Origin: Nitrospirota bacterium
GTDB lineage: Bacteria > Nitrospirota > CAKKRA01 > 9FT-COMBO-42-15
DNA: 19,704 nt
Direction of reading: 5' to 3'
Assembly (NCBI GenBank): GCA_023248415.1
Contig: JAHFEP010000006.1
Location: 10,969 to 30,672 of the forward strand
Positions within the stretch are counted from its first letter, which is position 1. Every line of letters starts with the position of its first letter. Shown here piece after piece: positions 7,603-14,609 of this stretch. Under the pieces are notes generated by a model, which had not been told where the DNA came from, made no database searches, and saw only the letters and a program-made list of their open reading frames with translations. The translations under genes and the position numbers were made by a program.

Positions 7603-8754
7603 ATGTTTGAATTTGATGAAACAGAAGAATTGCAGGGTGCAAGGATTAAGGTTATAGGTGTTGGAGGAGGCGGCTGCAATGCCATCAATTCCATGATTGC
7701 AGCAGAGCTCACAGGTATTGAGTTTATTGCAGCAAATACTGACCTTCAGGTCCTTAGTAAGTCAGAGGCGCCAAACAAGATACAGCTTGGCGCTAAGCTG
7801 ACTAAAGGGCTTGGCGCAGGCGCTAATCCTGATATCGGGAGGGATGCGGCATTAGAGGATATAGATAAGATAAAGGATGCATTAGCAGGCTCAGACATGG
7901 TCTTTGTAACTGCTGGTCTGGGCGGCGGCACAGGCACCGGCGCTGCGCCTGTAATTGCAAATATAGCAAGGGAGATTGGCGCGCTTACAGTTGGAGTGGT
8001 TACTAAACCATTCTCATTTGAGGGCGGAAAGAGGCTGCAGCGGGCAGAGGATGGATTAAGGGAATTGAAGAAGTATGTAGACACATTAATAGTGATTCCA
8101 AATCAGAAGCTCTTAAGTGTTGTGGATAAGAAGACGCCTTTAACAGAGTCATTCAAGATTGCTGATGATGTATTAAGGCAGGCAGTGCAGGGCATCTCTG
8201 ACCTTATAACCATTGCAGGCCTTGTGAATGTGGATTTTGCAGATGTAAGGACAATAATGTCGCACATGGGCAGGGCTATTATGGGAATGGGCATCTCAAG
8301 GGGAGAGAACAGGGCTATAGAGGCAGCACAGAAGGCGATATCAAGCCCGCTTCTTGAGGATAACTCAATTGAAGGCGCGCAGGGGGTGCTGATAAATATT
8401 ACTGGCGGCATTGACCTGACGCTCTATGATGTTGACGCTGCGTCATCAATAATAAAAGAGGCGGCAGACCCTGATGCAAACATAATCTTCGGCTCTGTTG
8501 TAAATCCTGATTTTGAGGATATTATTCAGGTTACAATAATTGCAACAGGCTTTGATAAAGAAAAGGTAAAGGATATGCAGTCTACAACTGCCCTGCCGGC
8601 AAAGACTGCAAATGTAAAATCCCTGGCATTTAAGAATATTGATAAGCCTGCCTTCCTGAGAAAGGTTGTGAACAGCGACTTCAGGAATGAGGAGATGGGG
8701 ATATTTGATGATGAGTGGGATGTGCCGACCTTTTTACGGAAGCAAGCAGACTGA
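7603..8754 (+). CDS. ftsZ: FtsZ, tubulin-like cell division GTPase
   Basis: Forms the Z-ring. 383 aa. The GTP loop GGGGCNA is at 21-27, the tubulin signature GLGGGTGTG at 105-113, and the T7 catalytic loop NVDFADVRTIM at 209-219. The C-terminal tail DVPTFLRKQAD (373-383) is the conserved peptide that binds FtsA and ZipA-type partners. A similar KPAFLRK occurs 25 residues earlier (348-354), and the linker is short. The start is ATG 7603 with AAGGAGG 5 nt upstream; an in-frame ATG at 7585 lies before this Shine-Dalgarno and is unlikely. The next 135 nt have no gene and carry repeat-like sequence. Confidence 0.97.
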   Translation: MFEFDETEELQGARIKVIGVGGGGCNAINSMIAAELTGIEFIAANTDLQVLSKSEAPNKIQLGAKLTKGLGAGANPDIGRDAALEDIDKIKDALAGSDMVFVTAGLGGGTGTGAAPVIANIAREIGALTVGVVTKPFSFEGGKRLQRAEDGLRELKKYVDTLIVIPNQKLLSVVDKKTPLTESFKIADDVLRQAVQGISDLITIAGLVNVDFADVRTIMSHMGRAIMGMGISRGENRAIEAAQKAISSPLLEDNSIEGAQGVLINITGGIDLTLYDVDAASSIIKEAADPDANIIFGSVVNPDFEDIIQVTIIATGFDKEKVKDMQSTTALPAKTANVKSLAFKNIDKPAFLRKVVNSDFRNEEMGIFDDEWDVPTFLRKQAD

Positions 8755-8776
8755 TAACGGCTTTGTAAGAAGTCCA

Positions 8777-8804
8777 TCGTTCGGCTGAGCTCACGACGAA
8801 GTCT
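8777..8804. repeat. Short palindromic element with TGAGCTCA core
   Basis: TTCG (8780-8783) and CGAA (8797-8800) flank a perfect 8-bp palindrome TGAGCTCA (8786-8793). It lies between ftsZ and the radical SAM gene. It resembles the short dispersed elements with a TGAGCT core that I recall from many environmental genomes. This copy alone cannot prove that it is repeated. Confidence 0.5.
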
Positions 8805-8818
8805 GCTGTATTTGGCTG

Positions 8819-8850
8819 AAACGGAGAAGCGGAGAATCGGGGAAGCGGAG
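8819..8850 (+). repeat. Octanucleotide tandem array upstream of the radical SAM gene
   Basis: Four 8-bp units: AAACGGAG, AAGCGGAG, AATCGGGG, AAGCGGAG. It lies in the ftsZ to radical SAM gap. The frame of the downstream gene is open through it, back to a TTG at 8812, so it would encode extra N-terminal residues if that start were used. Confidence 0.8.
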
Positions 8851-8889
8851 ATTCTGGAGTTTTTTGCTTTGCTGTCTTTGAGAAAACAA

Positions 8890-10593
8890 ATGTCATGGAA
8901 GTTGATAGAAAAAAATAAGAGGCTTTTAAAAGAGGAAAGGGGAACGATATATAAAGACCATCATGGAAGGATAAAGGTTGCTATTATATATCCAAATACA
9001 TATTATGTCGGGATGTCTAATCTCGGATTTCAGAATATATACTATTACCTGAATCAGAGGGACGATGTTGTATGCGAGAGGGCATTCCTGCCTGATGAAG
9101 AGGATATTGATGAATACAAAAGAACAGAAACCTCTCTTATTTCATTAGAGAGCCAGACACGGATAAAGGACTTTGATATAGTTGCCTTCTCTGTTTCCTT
9201 TGAAAATGACTATATAAATATCTTAAAGATACTTGACTTAGCAGGGATACCATATAAAAAATCTGAAAGAAATGAAAAAGACCCGCTTGTGATAATGGGC
9301 GGTGTCTGCGCCTTTTTTAATCCTGAGCCATTAACAGATTTCATAGACCTGATTGCTGTTGGCGAAGGTGAAGAGATTATAAATGAGATAATGGTAAAAT
9401 ATACAGAGGAGAGGGAAAAAGGCAAGAGGGAGATGCTAAAAAAGATGGCGCTGATAGAAGGCTGTTATGTGCCAGAGCTATATGATATAGATTATAACGA
9501 AGACGGAACTATAAGCGCTATAATATCAAAAGATGGGGCGCCGGAGCGGATTAAGAAGAGATGGATTAAGGATGTTGATAAGTATATTGCAAAAACAAGG
9601 GTCTTTACACATAATACAGAATTTAAGAATATGTTTCTTATAGAAATTGGAAGGGGATGCGGCAGGGGATGCAGATTTTGCCTTGAAGGTTATGCCTACA
9701 GGCCGTTAAGGTACAGAAAGGCAGATAAGGTATTGGATGCAGTTGCAGAAGGAGAGAAATTTACAAAAAGGACCGGGTTTGTTGGCGCAGCAGTATCTGA
9801 TTATCCGTATATTGACGAGATTTGTTTTGGTTCAAGCAAAGAGATTTCAGTATCGTCATTAAGGGCAGATTCTGTTTCAGAGGTATTGATTAAAAAGCTG
9901 TCAGAGAGCGGACACAAGACCATTGCAATTGCGCCAGAGGCAGGCTCAGAGAGATTAAGGAGGGTTATAAAAAAGGATATAACTGAGGCAGATATCCTTA
10001 AGGCAGCAAGATTGATACTGTCTAACAATATACCAAATCTGAAGCTATATTTTATGATTGGGCTGCCAACAGAGACAGATGAGGATATTAATGCTATAAT
10101 TGATATTACAAAGAAGGTAAAAGAAATATTGCTTGAGACAGGGAGAAAAAAAGGGCAGCTCGGCAGGATAACATTGAGTATCAGCTCATTTGTCCCAAAG
10201 CCGCACACACCATTTCAGTGGTGTAAGATGGATGACATAAATTCATTGAGTCGTAAATTGAAATTTCTCAAAAAGGGCATATCAAGGATAGACAATGTGT
10301 TTATAACAACAGATGTGCCAAAATGGGCATATATACAGGGCATGCTTTCAAGGGGAGACAGAAGGGTTGGAAGGCTTATTGATGCAGCACATAAGCTCGG
10401 CGGCGACTGGAAAAAGGCAATTAAGGAGACAGGGATTAACAGCGATTTCTATGCAATCAGGGAGAGGCGATTGGATGAGATGCTTCCGTGGGGTTATATA
10501 GATGTTGGAGTAAAGAAGGATCTGCTGATTAAGGAATATAAAGAGGCAATGACAAGACAAGGTTTAGATGAAACAGAATTATGTAATAAATGA
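8890..10593 (+). CDS. B12-binding-type radical SAM protein (TIGR03960-like)
   Basis: 567 aa from ATG 8890. An N-terminal cobalamin-binding-like Rossmann domain (residues ~28-175) shows IKVAIIYPNTYYVGMSNLGF, the DIVAFSVSFE strand and VIMGGVCAFFNPEPL. The radical SAM core follows with the [4Fe-4S] motif CGRGCRFC (C257, C261, C264; CX3CX2C) and EAGSERLR for SAM contacts. The C-terminus (LPWGYIDVGV) matches the end of the TIGR03960 family. That family is often fused or adjacent to a DUF2344 domain, which is absent here. Substrate unknown. An in-frame TTG at 8812 would add 26 residues, mostly encoded by the octamer array, so I prefer ATG 8890. Its ribosome binding site is weak (TTTGAGAA). The gene overlaps pgeF by 26 nt. 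Confidence 0.88.
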   Translation: MSWKLIEKNKRLLKEERGTIYKDHHGRIKVAIIYPNTYYVGMSNLGFQNIYYYLNQRDDVVCERAFLPDEEDIDEYKRTETSLISLESQTRIKDFDIVAFSVSFENDYINILKILDLAGIPYKKSERNEKDPLVIMGGVCAFFNPEPLTDFIDLIAVGEGEEIINEIMVKYTEEREKGKREMLKKMALIEGCYVPELYDIDYNEDGTISAIISKDGAPERIKKRWIKDVDKYIAKTRVFTHNTEFKNMFLIEIGRGCGRGCRFCLEGYAYRPLRYRKADKVLDAVAEGEKFTKRTGFVGAAVSDYPYIDEICFGSSKEISVSSLRADSVSEVLIKKLSESGHKTIAIAPEAGSERLRRVIKKDITEADILKAARLILSNNIPNLKLYFMIGLPTETDEDINAIIDITKKVKEILLETGRKKGQLGRITLSISSFVPKPHTPFQWCKMDDINSLSRKLKFLKKGISRIDNVFITTDVPKWAYIQGMLSRGDRRVGRLIDAAHKLGGDWKKAIKETGINSDFYAIRERRLDEMLPWGYIDVGVKKDLLIKEYKEAMTRQGLDETELCNK

Positions 10594-11323
10594 CACGAAT
10601 GGAGCAAAATGGCTCTCTATTCCTGAGCTTGATAAGATAGATTTTATCAGGCATTCATTTATAATAAAGCAGAGGGATTCAGGGATAGAGACAAATGGCG
10701 CTTTAAAGGAGATTGCTGCTAAGATTTTGAATTTGGAGAAGGGGCAGGTTGCAACAATCAACCAGACCCACAGCGATGCAGTCTTTGTGCATAATGCAGA
10801 GAGCAGGGCATCTGGCGCAGATGAGGGATTTGATGCACATATTACAAATAATATAGGTATTGCCCTTGGTGTAGTTACTGCTGACTGCGTGCCTGTCATT
10901 ATAGTGGACAAGGCAAAGAGGGTTGTAGCAGCAGTTCATGCAGGCTGGAGGGGAACAGCAAAAAGGATTGTGCAAAAGACTATAAAGGATATGGCTGATT
11001 ATTTTGGCTCTAAGCCAGAGAATATGGTTGCAGGCATAGGTCCTGCCATTGGCCAGTGTTGTTATGAGGTGGATGATAAGGTAATAGGGCCGATGAAAAA
11101 GGAGTTTGGATATCTTGAGAGATTTAGTATTAAAAAGAATGAGAATAAGTGGCATATAGACCTTCAATTGATAAACAGGGAGCAGCTTATTGAGACTGGT
11201 CTGAAGTTAGATAATATAAATCTTATCAGCCTATGCACATCCTGCTATCCAGACATGTTTTATTCCTATAGAAGGGATGGCACTGGTGCAGGAAGGATGA
11301 TGGCGGTGGTTATGATTAAATAG
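10568..11323 (+). CDS. pgeF: PgeF/YfiH-type laccase-domain protein (purine nucleoside phosphorylase / peptidoglycan editing factor)
   Basis: 251 aa. It belongs to the Cu-oxidase_4 / YfiH family. Members act as purine nucleoside phosphorylases or adenosine deaminases, and E. coli YfiH (PgeF) removes L-Ser misincorporation in muropeptides. The metal ligands are present: H68 in QTHSDAV, C107 in VTADCVPV, H124 in AVHAGWRGT. GPAIGQCCYEV, CTSCYPDMFYSYRRDG and the C-terminal GRMMAVV are further family blocks. Close placement after a murein cluster suits an editing role, but that is inference. The start lies inside the radical SAM 3' end, with AAGG upstream. Confidence 0.92.
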   Translation: MKQNYVINDTNGAKWLSIPELDKIDFIRHSFIIKQRDSGIETNGALKEIAAKILNLEKGQVATINQTHSDAVFVHNAESRASGADEGFDAHITNNIGIALGVVTADCVPVIIVDKAKRVVAAVHAGWRGTAKRIVQKTIKDMADYFGSKPENMVAGIGPAIGQCCYEVDDKVIGPMKKEFGYLERFSIKKNENKWHIDLQLINREQLIETGLKLDNINLISLCTSCYPDMFYSYRRDGTGAGRMMAVVMIK

Positions 11324-11333
11324 ATATAATTTT

Positions 11334-12014
11334 ATGGGTTTAATAGCTGAAAACATAGATGATGTTTTAAGGAAGATAGAAAATGCAGCAAGGAAATCAG
11401 GCAGAGATGCAAAGGATATAAAGCTTATTGCTGTAACAAAGACTGTTGATATCAATAGAATAAAAGAGGCGGTTGAGGCGGGTTTAAGGATTTTTGGAGA
11501 GAATCGTGTTCAGGAGGCGCTTCCAAAGTTAAAGGAGCTCGGCAGGATAGTCTCATGGCATTTTATAGGCCATCTGCAGACAAACAAAGTTAAAGATGTT
11601 GCAGGAAACTTTGACCTTATACATGCTGTTGACAGCCTGAGATTGTCAGAGGAGATAGACAGGCAGGCGAAAAAGAGGGATATTGTTCAGGAGATACTTA
11701 TAGAGGTGAAGCTTTCAGAAGAGGAATCCAAGTTTGGTATGCCAGAGAAAGGAGTCTTGCCGCTAATTGAGAGGGCGTCTGAATTTGAGAATATAAAGAT
11801 ACTTGGCCTTATGACAATTCCACCCTTTTTTAATGATGCTGAAAAGACAAGGCCATATTTTAAAAGGCTAAGAGAAATAAGAAATGAGGCAGTAAAAAAG
11901 GGATTTAATCTGTCTGAGCTTTCAATGGGCATGTCACATGACTTTGAAATAGCAATTGAAGAGGGCGCAACAATGGTGAGGATAGGAACTGCAATATTCG
12001 GGGAGAGGAAATAA
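11334..12014 (+). CDS. yggS: YggS/PLPBP family pyridoxal-phosphate homeostasis protein
   Basis: 226 aa, a single TIM-barrel PLP-binding protein without known catalytic activity, involved in PLP and amino-acid homeostasis. The PLP lysine is K36 in LIAVTKTVD. FGENRVQEA (54-62), WHFIGHLQTNK (75-85), IHAVDSL, and the C-terminal phosphate loop with SMGMSHDFEIAIEEGATMVRIG are standard. It precedes proC and yggT, the usual partners in many phyla. No clear Shine-Dalgarno precedes the ATG (the upstream sequence is AT-rich, ATATAATTTT), which is unusual for this window. It lies 10 nt after pgeF. Confidence 0.95.
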   Translation: MGLIAENIDDVLRKIENAARKSGRDAKDIKLIAVTKTVDINRIKEAVEAGLRIFGENRVQEALPKLKELGRIVSWHFIGHLQTNKVKDVAGNFDLIHAVDSLRLSEEIDRQAKKRDIVQEILIEVKLSEEESKFGMPEKGVLPLIERASEFENIKILGLMTIPPFFNDAEKTRPYFKRLREIRNEAVKKGFNLSELSMGMSHDFEIAIEEGATMVRIGTAIFGERK

Positions 12015-12017
12015 AAT

Positions 12018-12818
12018 ATGATTGGCTTTATTGGCGGTGGTAATATGGCAGAGGCCCTGATAAAAGGAGTTCAGAGTTCGGAGTTTGGAGTTCGGAGTAT
12101 AAACATCCTTGTTTCAGAGCCAAGAGAAGATAGGAGAAGATATTTAGAGGAAACCTATAAGATAAAGACAACCCCTTCTAATAAAGAGGTTGCTTCTTCA
12201 TGCAATATAATCATCCTTGCAGTAAAGCCCCAGAATATGGCAGGAGTCCTTGATGAGATAGCAGATTTAGTAACAGATGAAAAAACTGTGGTATCAATAG
12301 CAGCAGGGATAACCTTATCATATCTTCAATCAAGGTTAAAGACAAAAAAACTTATCCGTGTGATGCCCAATACACCAGCCCTTGTTCAGGAAGGTATGAG
12401 TGTGATATCACTCTGCGAGTGCTTCTCAGACACAGATATTGCCGCAGTTAGAGAGATATTTATGTCTATTGGAAAGGTGCTGACGCTTCCTGAAAAATAT
12501 ATGAACGCTGTCACAGCATTATCTGGCAGCGGCCCTGCTTTTATAGCGCTATTTATAGAGACAATGATAGATGCAGGCGTAAAAATGGGGCTGGCAAGGG
12601 ATAATGCCTATGAGCTTGCTGTCCAGACATTAATTGGCACTGCAAAACTCCTTGATACAGGTATGTCTCCAGCTAAACTCAGGGAGATGGTGACATCGCC
12701 AGGCGGAACAACAGCAGCAGGGCTAAAGGTCTTTGATGAAAGGGGATTGAGAGATATAGTTGTGGAGGCATTGCAGGCAGCACAAAAAAGGGGAGAAGAA
12801 CTCGGGAGGAGAGGATAA
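12018..12818 (+). CDS. proC: Pyrroline-5-carboxylate reductase, with heptamer repeat in the N-terminal region
   Basis: NAD(P)H-dependent last step of proline synthesis. 266 aa, normal length. The Rossmann loop FIGGGNMAEAL is at 4-14, VKPQNM at 69-74, VMPNTPALV at 115-123 and ALSGSGPAF at 167-175. The ProC signature MVTSPGGTTAAGL is at 224-236. Residues 17-28 (GVQSSEFGVRSI region) are encoded by five tandem 7-bp units, in the loop between the first helix and the second strand. Overall length is unchanged compared with the family, so the array replaced the local sequence or was absorbed. Starts 3 nt after yggS; its TAA overlaps the yggT ATG by one base. Confidence 0.95.
   Translation: MIGFIGGGNMAEALIKGVQSSEFGVRSINILVSEPREDRRRYLEETYKIKTTPSNKEVASSCNIIILAVKPQNMAGVLDEIADLVTDEKTVVSIAAGITLSYLQSRLKTKKLIRVMPNTPALVQEGMSVISLCECFSDTDIAAVREIFMSIGKVLTLPEKYMNAVTALSGSGPAFIALFIETMIDAGVKMGLARDNAYELAVQTLIGTAKLLDTGMSPAKLREMVTSPGGTTAAGLKVFDERGLRDIVVEALQAAQKRGEELGRRG
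12066..12100 (+). repeat. Heptanucleotide tandem array inside proC
   Basis: Five 7-bp units: GGAGTTC, AGAGTTC, GGAGTTT, GGAGTTC, GGAGTAT. The array is in frame with proC and covers codons 17-28. Confidence 0.85.
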
Positions 12819-13117
12819 TGTTTATATTAGCTAATTTAATAAGCGCTTTGGCAAAGGTCATTGATTACGGCCTTACAATCTATATGTGGGTTATCATTGC
12901 AAGGGCATTGATATCATGGGTTAACCCTGACCCATATAATCCGATTGTGCAGTTTTTGCACAGGATAACAGAGCCTGTGCTTAATCCAATAAGAAGATTA
13001 ATTCCAATATATAAAATCGGCATTGATATATCGCCGATAGTTGTGATTATGGTAATATTCTTTTTGCAGAATTTTTTGGTTATATCGTTATTGCAGCTTG
13101 CACATAGTTTAAGATAA
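12818..13117 (+). CDS. yggT: YggT family membrane protein
   Basis: 99 aa with two hydrophobic segments (about residues 5-30 and 65-90). The YggT block ARALISWVNPDPYNPIVQFL and the following TEPVLNPIRRLIP are clear. The family is linked to osmotic tolerance, cell division site and envelope organisation in various bacteria; its biochemical role is not settled. A strong purine run (GGGAGGAGAGG) inside the 3' end of proC is its ribosome binding site, and the ATG overlaps the proC stop, so translation is probably coupled. In Gram-positives the homologue YlmG lies near SepF and DivIVA, as divIVA does here. Confidence 0.93.
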   Translation: MFILANLISALAKVIDYGLTIYMWVIIARALISWVNPDPYNPIVQFLHRITEPVLNPIRRLIPIYKIGIDISPIVVIMVIFFLQNFLVISLLQLAHSLR

Positions 13118-13127
13118 AGACATGTGG

Positions 13128-13152
13128 ATTCCTGCCAGATACACGCAGGAAT
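13128..13152. repeat. Palindromic element between yggT and divIVA
   Basis: ATTCCTGC (13128-13135) and GCAGGAAT (13145-13152) form a perfect 8-bp stem with a 9-nt loop. The flanking GTGG and GAC match the usual form of dispersed GGATTCCTGC...GCAGGAATGAC elements that I recall from other genomes. No T-tract follows, so it is not a clear terminator. Confidence 0.6.
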
Positions 13153-13163
13153 GACTGAATAAC

Positions 13164-13180
13164 AGGAGGTGAATAAGATG
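13164..13180 (+). promoter_or_regulatory. divIVA ribosome binding site that decides the start
   Basis: AGGAGGTGA (13164-13172) is a near-perfect Shine-Dalgarno 5 nt before ATG 13178. The in-frame GTG at 13169 is part of this site and should not be the start. Confidence 0.85.
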
Positions 13181-13687
13181 AAGATAACGCCTTTGGATAT
13201 ACAGCAGAAGAAATTTGGGGCGAAGTTCAGGGGACTTGATGTAAAAGAGGTAAACTCATTTCTTGACCTGATAACAAGCGAGTTTGAGGCCCTCATTAAG
13301 GAGAATAATTATCTCAAAGAGGAGCTTGCAAAGAAAGAGGCAAAGCTCCTTGACTTTAAGAAAAAGGAAACAACACTAAAAGACACCCTGATGAATGCAC
13401 AGCAGATTGTAGAGAACCTTAAAGGAAATGCGCAGAAAGAGGCGGAGCTTATTATAAAAGAGGCAGAGTTGAAGGCTGACAGCCTAATTAAGGATGCTCA
13501 TAAGGAAATTGCAAACCTGAAAAAAGAGCTAAATGATTTAAGGAAGCAGAAGATGCTCTATCTTGAAAAGATTAAGGGAATAATCAGGACATTCCAGAAG
13601 ATGATAAGCATGGAGGAAGAGGACAAGGAAGATGAGGTCGTAAAAGAGGATAATGTCAGGTTCCTGAAAACGAAAAAGGAATCTTAA
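13178..13687 (+). CDS. divIVA: DivIVA-domain coiled-coil protein
   Basis: 169 aa. The N-terminal DivIVA lipid-binding domain shows ITPLDIQQKKF and RGLDVKEVNSFLD, followed by a long charged coiled coil (residues ~40-140, heptads rich in E, K and L) and an acidic tail (EEEDKEDEVVKED). DivIVA proteins sense negative membrane curvature and mark poles or septa. In Gram-negative lineages the function of this family is largely unstudied. The position after yggS-proC-yggT parallels the ylm-divIVA group of Gram-positives, though no sepF is present here. A strong Shine-Dalgarno after a palindromic element suggests separate tuning of its expression. Confidence 0.9.
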   Translation: MKITPLDIQQKKFGAKFRGLDVKEVNSFLDLITSEFEALIKENNYLKEELAKKEAKLLDFKKKETTLKDTLMNAQQIVENLKGNAQKEAELIIKEAELKADSLIKDAHKEIANLKKELNDLRKQKMLYLEKIKGIIRTFQKMISMEEEDKEDEVVKEDNVRFLKTKKES

Positions 13688-13693
13688 TTTGCA

Positions 13694-13803
13694 TGTCATT
13701 GCGAGCGCCCGAAGAATGCGTGGCAATAATCCCCCTATTTCCCCCTTTACTAAAGGGGGATAAAAGGGGGATTAGAGATTGCTTCGCTTCGCTCGCAATG
13801 ACA
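13694..13803. repeat. 110-bp nested palindromic (MITE/REP-like) element
   Basis: The outer arms TGTCATTGCGAGCG (13694-13707) and CGCTCGCAATGACA (13790-13803) are perfect 14-bp inverted repeats. Inside, AATCCCCCT (13728-13736) pairs with AGGGGGATT (13765-13773). The apex CCCCCTTTA (13741-13749) pairs with TAAAGGGGG (13751-13759). No coding potential is visible. The terminal inverted repeats and lack of an ORF suggest a non-autonomous mobile or REP-type element. It separates divIVA from yggU. Confidence 0.8.
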
Positions 13804-13821
13804 CAATGAGCATAAGATGAG

Positions 13822-14115
13822 ATGTTAAATATAGAGGAGACAGAAGACGGTGTGATCCTGTCTGTCAGGATTCAGCCACGCGCCTCTAAGGACGAGATTG
13901 TTGGAGAGTATAATGGGGCGCTAAAGATAAAGCTGACATCACCTCCAGTAGAAGGAGAGGCAAACAGGCGCTGCGTAGAGTATCTGTCTAAAAAATTAAA
14001 AATAGCAAAGTCACAGATGGAGATAATCAAAGGAGAGAAATCAAAGGATAAGCTGATAAAGATCATAGGACTGAAAAAGGCAGATGTGTTAAAAATATTT
14101 CATAATAAATTTTGA
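13822..14115 (+). CDS. yggU: DUF167 / YggU family protein
   Basis: 97 aa. The DUF167 signature is visible: RIQPRASKDEIVGEYNGALKIKL followed by PPVEGEANRRCVEYLSKKL and IIKGEKSKDK. It is a small alpha/beta protein of unknown biochemical role, commonly found next to yggT, proC and yggS; here the palindromic element and divIVA lie between. The ribosome binding site is weak (AAGATGAG). An ATG 5 nt upstream (13817) is out of frame and meets a stop after three codons. The TGA lies directly before the GAGGAGG Shine-Dalgarno of the next gene. Confidence 0.9.
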   Translation: MLNIEETEDGVILSVRIQPRASKDEIVGEYNGALKIKLTSPPVEGEANRRCVEYLSKKLKIAKSQMEIIKGEKSKDKLIKIIGLKKADVLKIFHNKF

Positions 14116-14126
14116 GGAGGTTTTTG

Positions 14127-14609
14127 ATGCTGTTTATAGTATTACTTATTATCCATGTGTTAACCGTTATTCTGTGGTTTGGAGGTTTGGCCTTTGTAAC
14201 TATTATAATCTTTCCTTCTCTGTATAAGATTGAGGATATTATACAGAAGGCAATGTCATTCCAGAGGGTAGAACACAGATTTGCAAAGCTTGCAAGGTAT
14301 TACGCGGCTGTTACAGGAATAACAGGCCTTACAATGGCGTATATCACAGGAAAGCACTTGATGCTTTTTACAAGTTATGGCCTGTTTTTAACCATAATGT
14401 TTATGATATGGGTAATGTGGGTTGTTATGCTCTTTGGTCTTGAGCCGTTTATTATAAAAAAGATGCTGGAGAGGATGGTTAAAGGAGAAGTGCCTGATGT
14501 AAATGCCATCTTTAAGAGATTGAATGCAATGCACTGGGTTCTGTTGACAGTAAGCCTTATTGCTGCAGCAAGCGGTATTTTATCTTCACGCGGTTATGGC
14601 GCAAATTAG
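14127..14609 (+). CDS. Four-helix membrane protein, CopD-like
   Basis: 160 aa with four predicted membrane helices (about 5-28, 57-78, 82-106, 135-153). The start HVLTVILWFGGLAFV (10-24) followed by a Pro at 30 and by RFAKLARYYAAVTGITG resembles the CopD / DUF4149-like superfamily of b-heme or copper-linked membrane proteins. Histidines at 10, 50, 77 and 136 are candidates for heme or metal ligands; their role is inferred. ATG 14127 is chosen because GAGGAGG lies 6 nt upstream; an in-frame TTG at 14112 precedes that site. It overlaps the next gene by 14 nt, so the two are probably made together. The exact family is not certain. Confidence 0.75.
   Translation: MLFIVLLIIHVLTVILWFGGLAFVTIIIFPSLYKIEDIIQKAMSFQRVEHRFAKLARYYAAVTGITGLTMAYITGKHLMLFTSYGLFLTIMFMIWVMWVVMLFGLEPFIIKKMLERMVKGEVPDVNAIFKRLNAMHWVLLTVSLIAAASGILSSRGYGAN

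Noticed and set aside
10703..11167. 154-aa open frame on the - strand
   Set aside because: Antisense to pgeF, which has all metal-ligand motifs; the translated product resembles no family.
12880..13296. 138-aa open frame on the - strand spanning yggT and divIVA
   Set aside because: Covers the opposite strand of two well-supported genes and crosses a palindromic element; no start signal.
13688..13821. Structured RNA or riboswitch between divIVA and yggU
   Set aside because: The nested stems are simple inverted repeats of a dispersed-element type; no known riboswitch core is seen.
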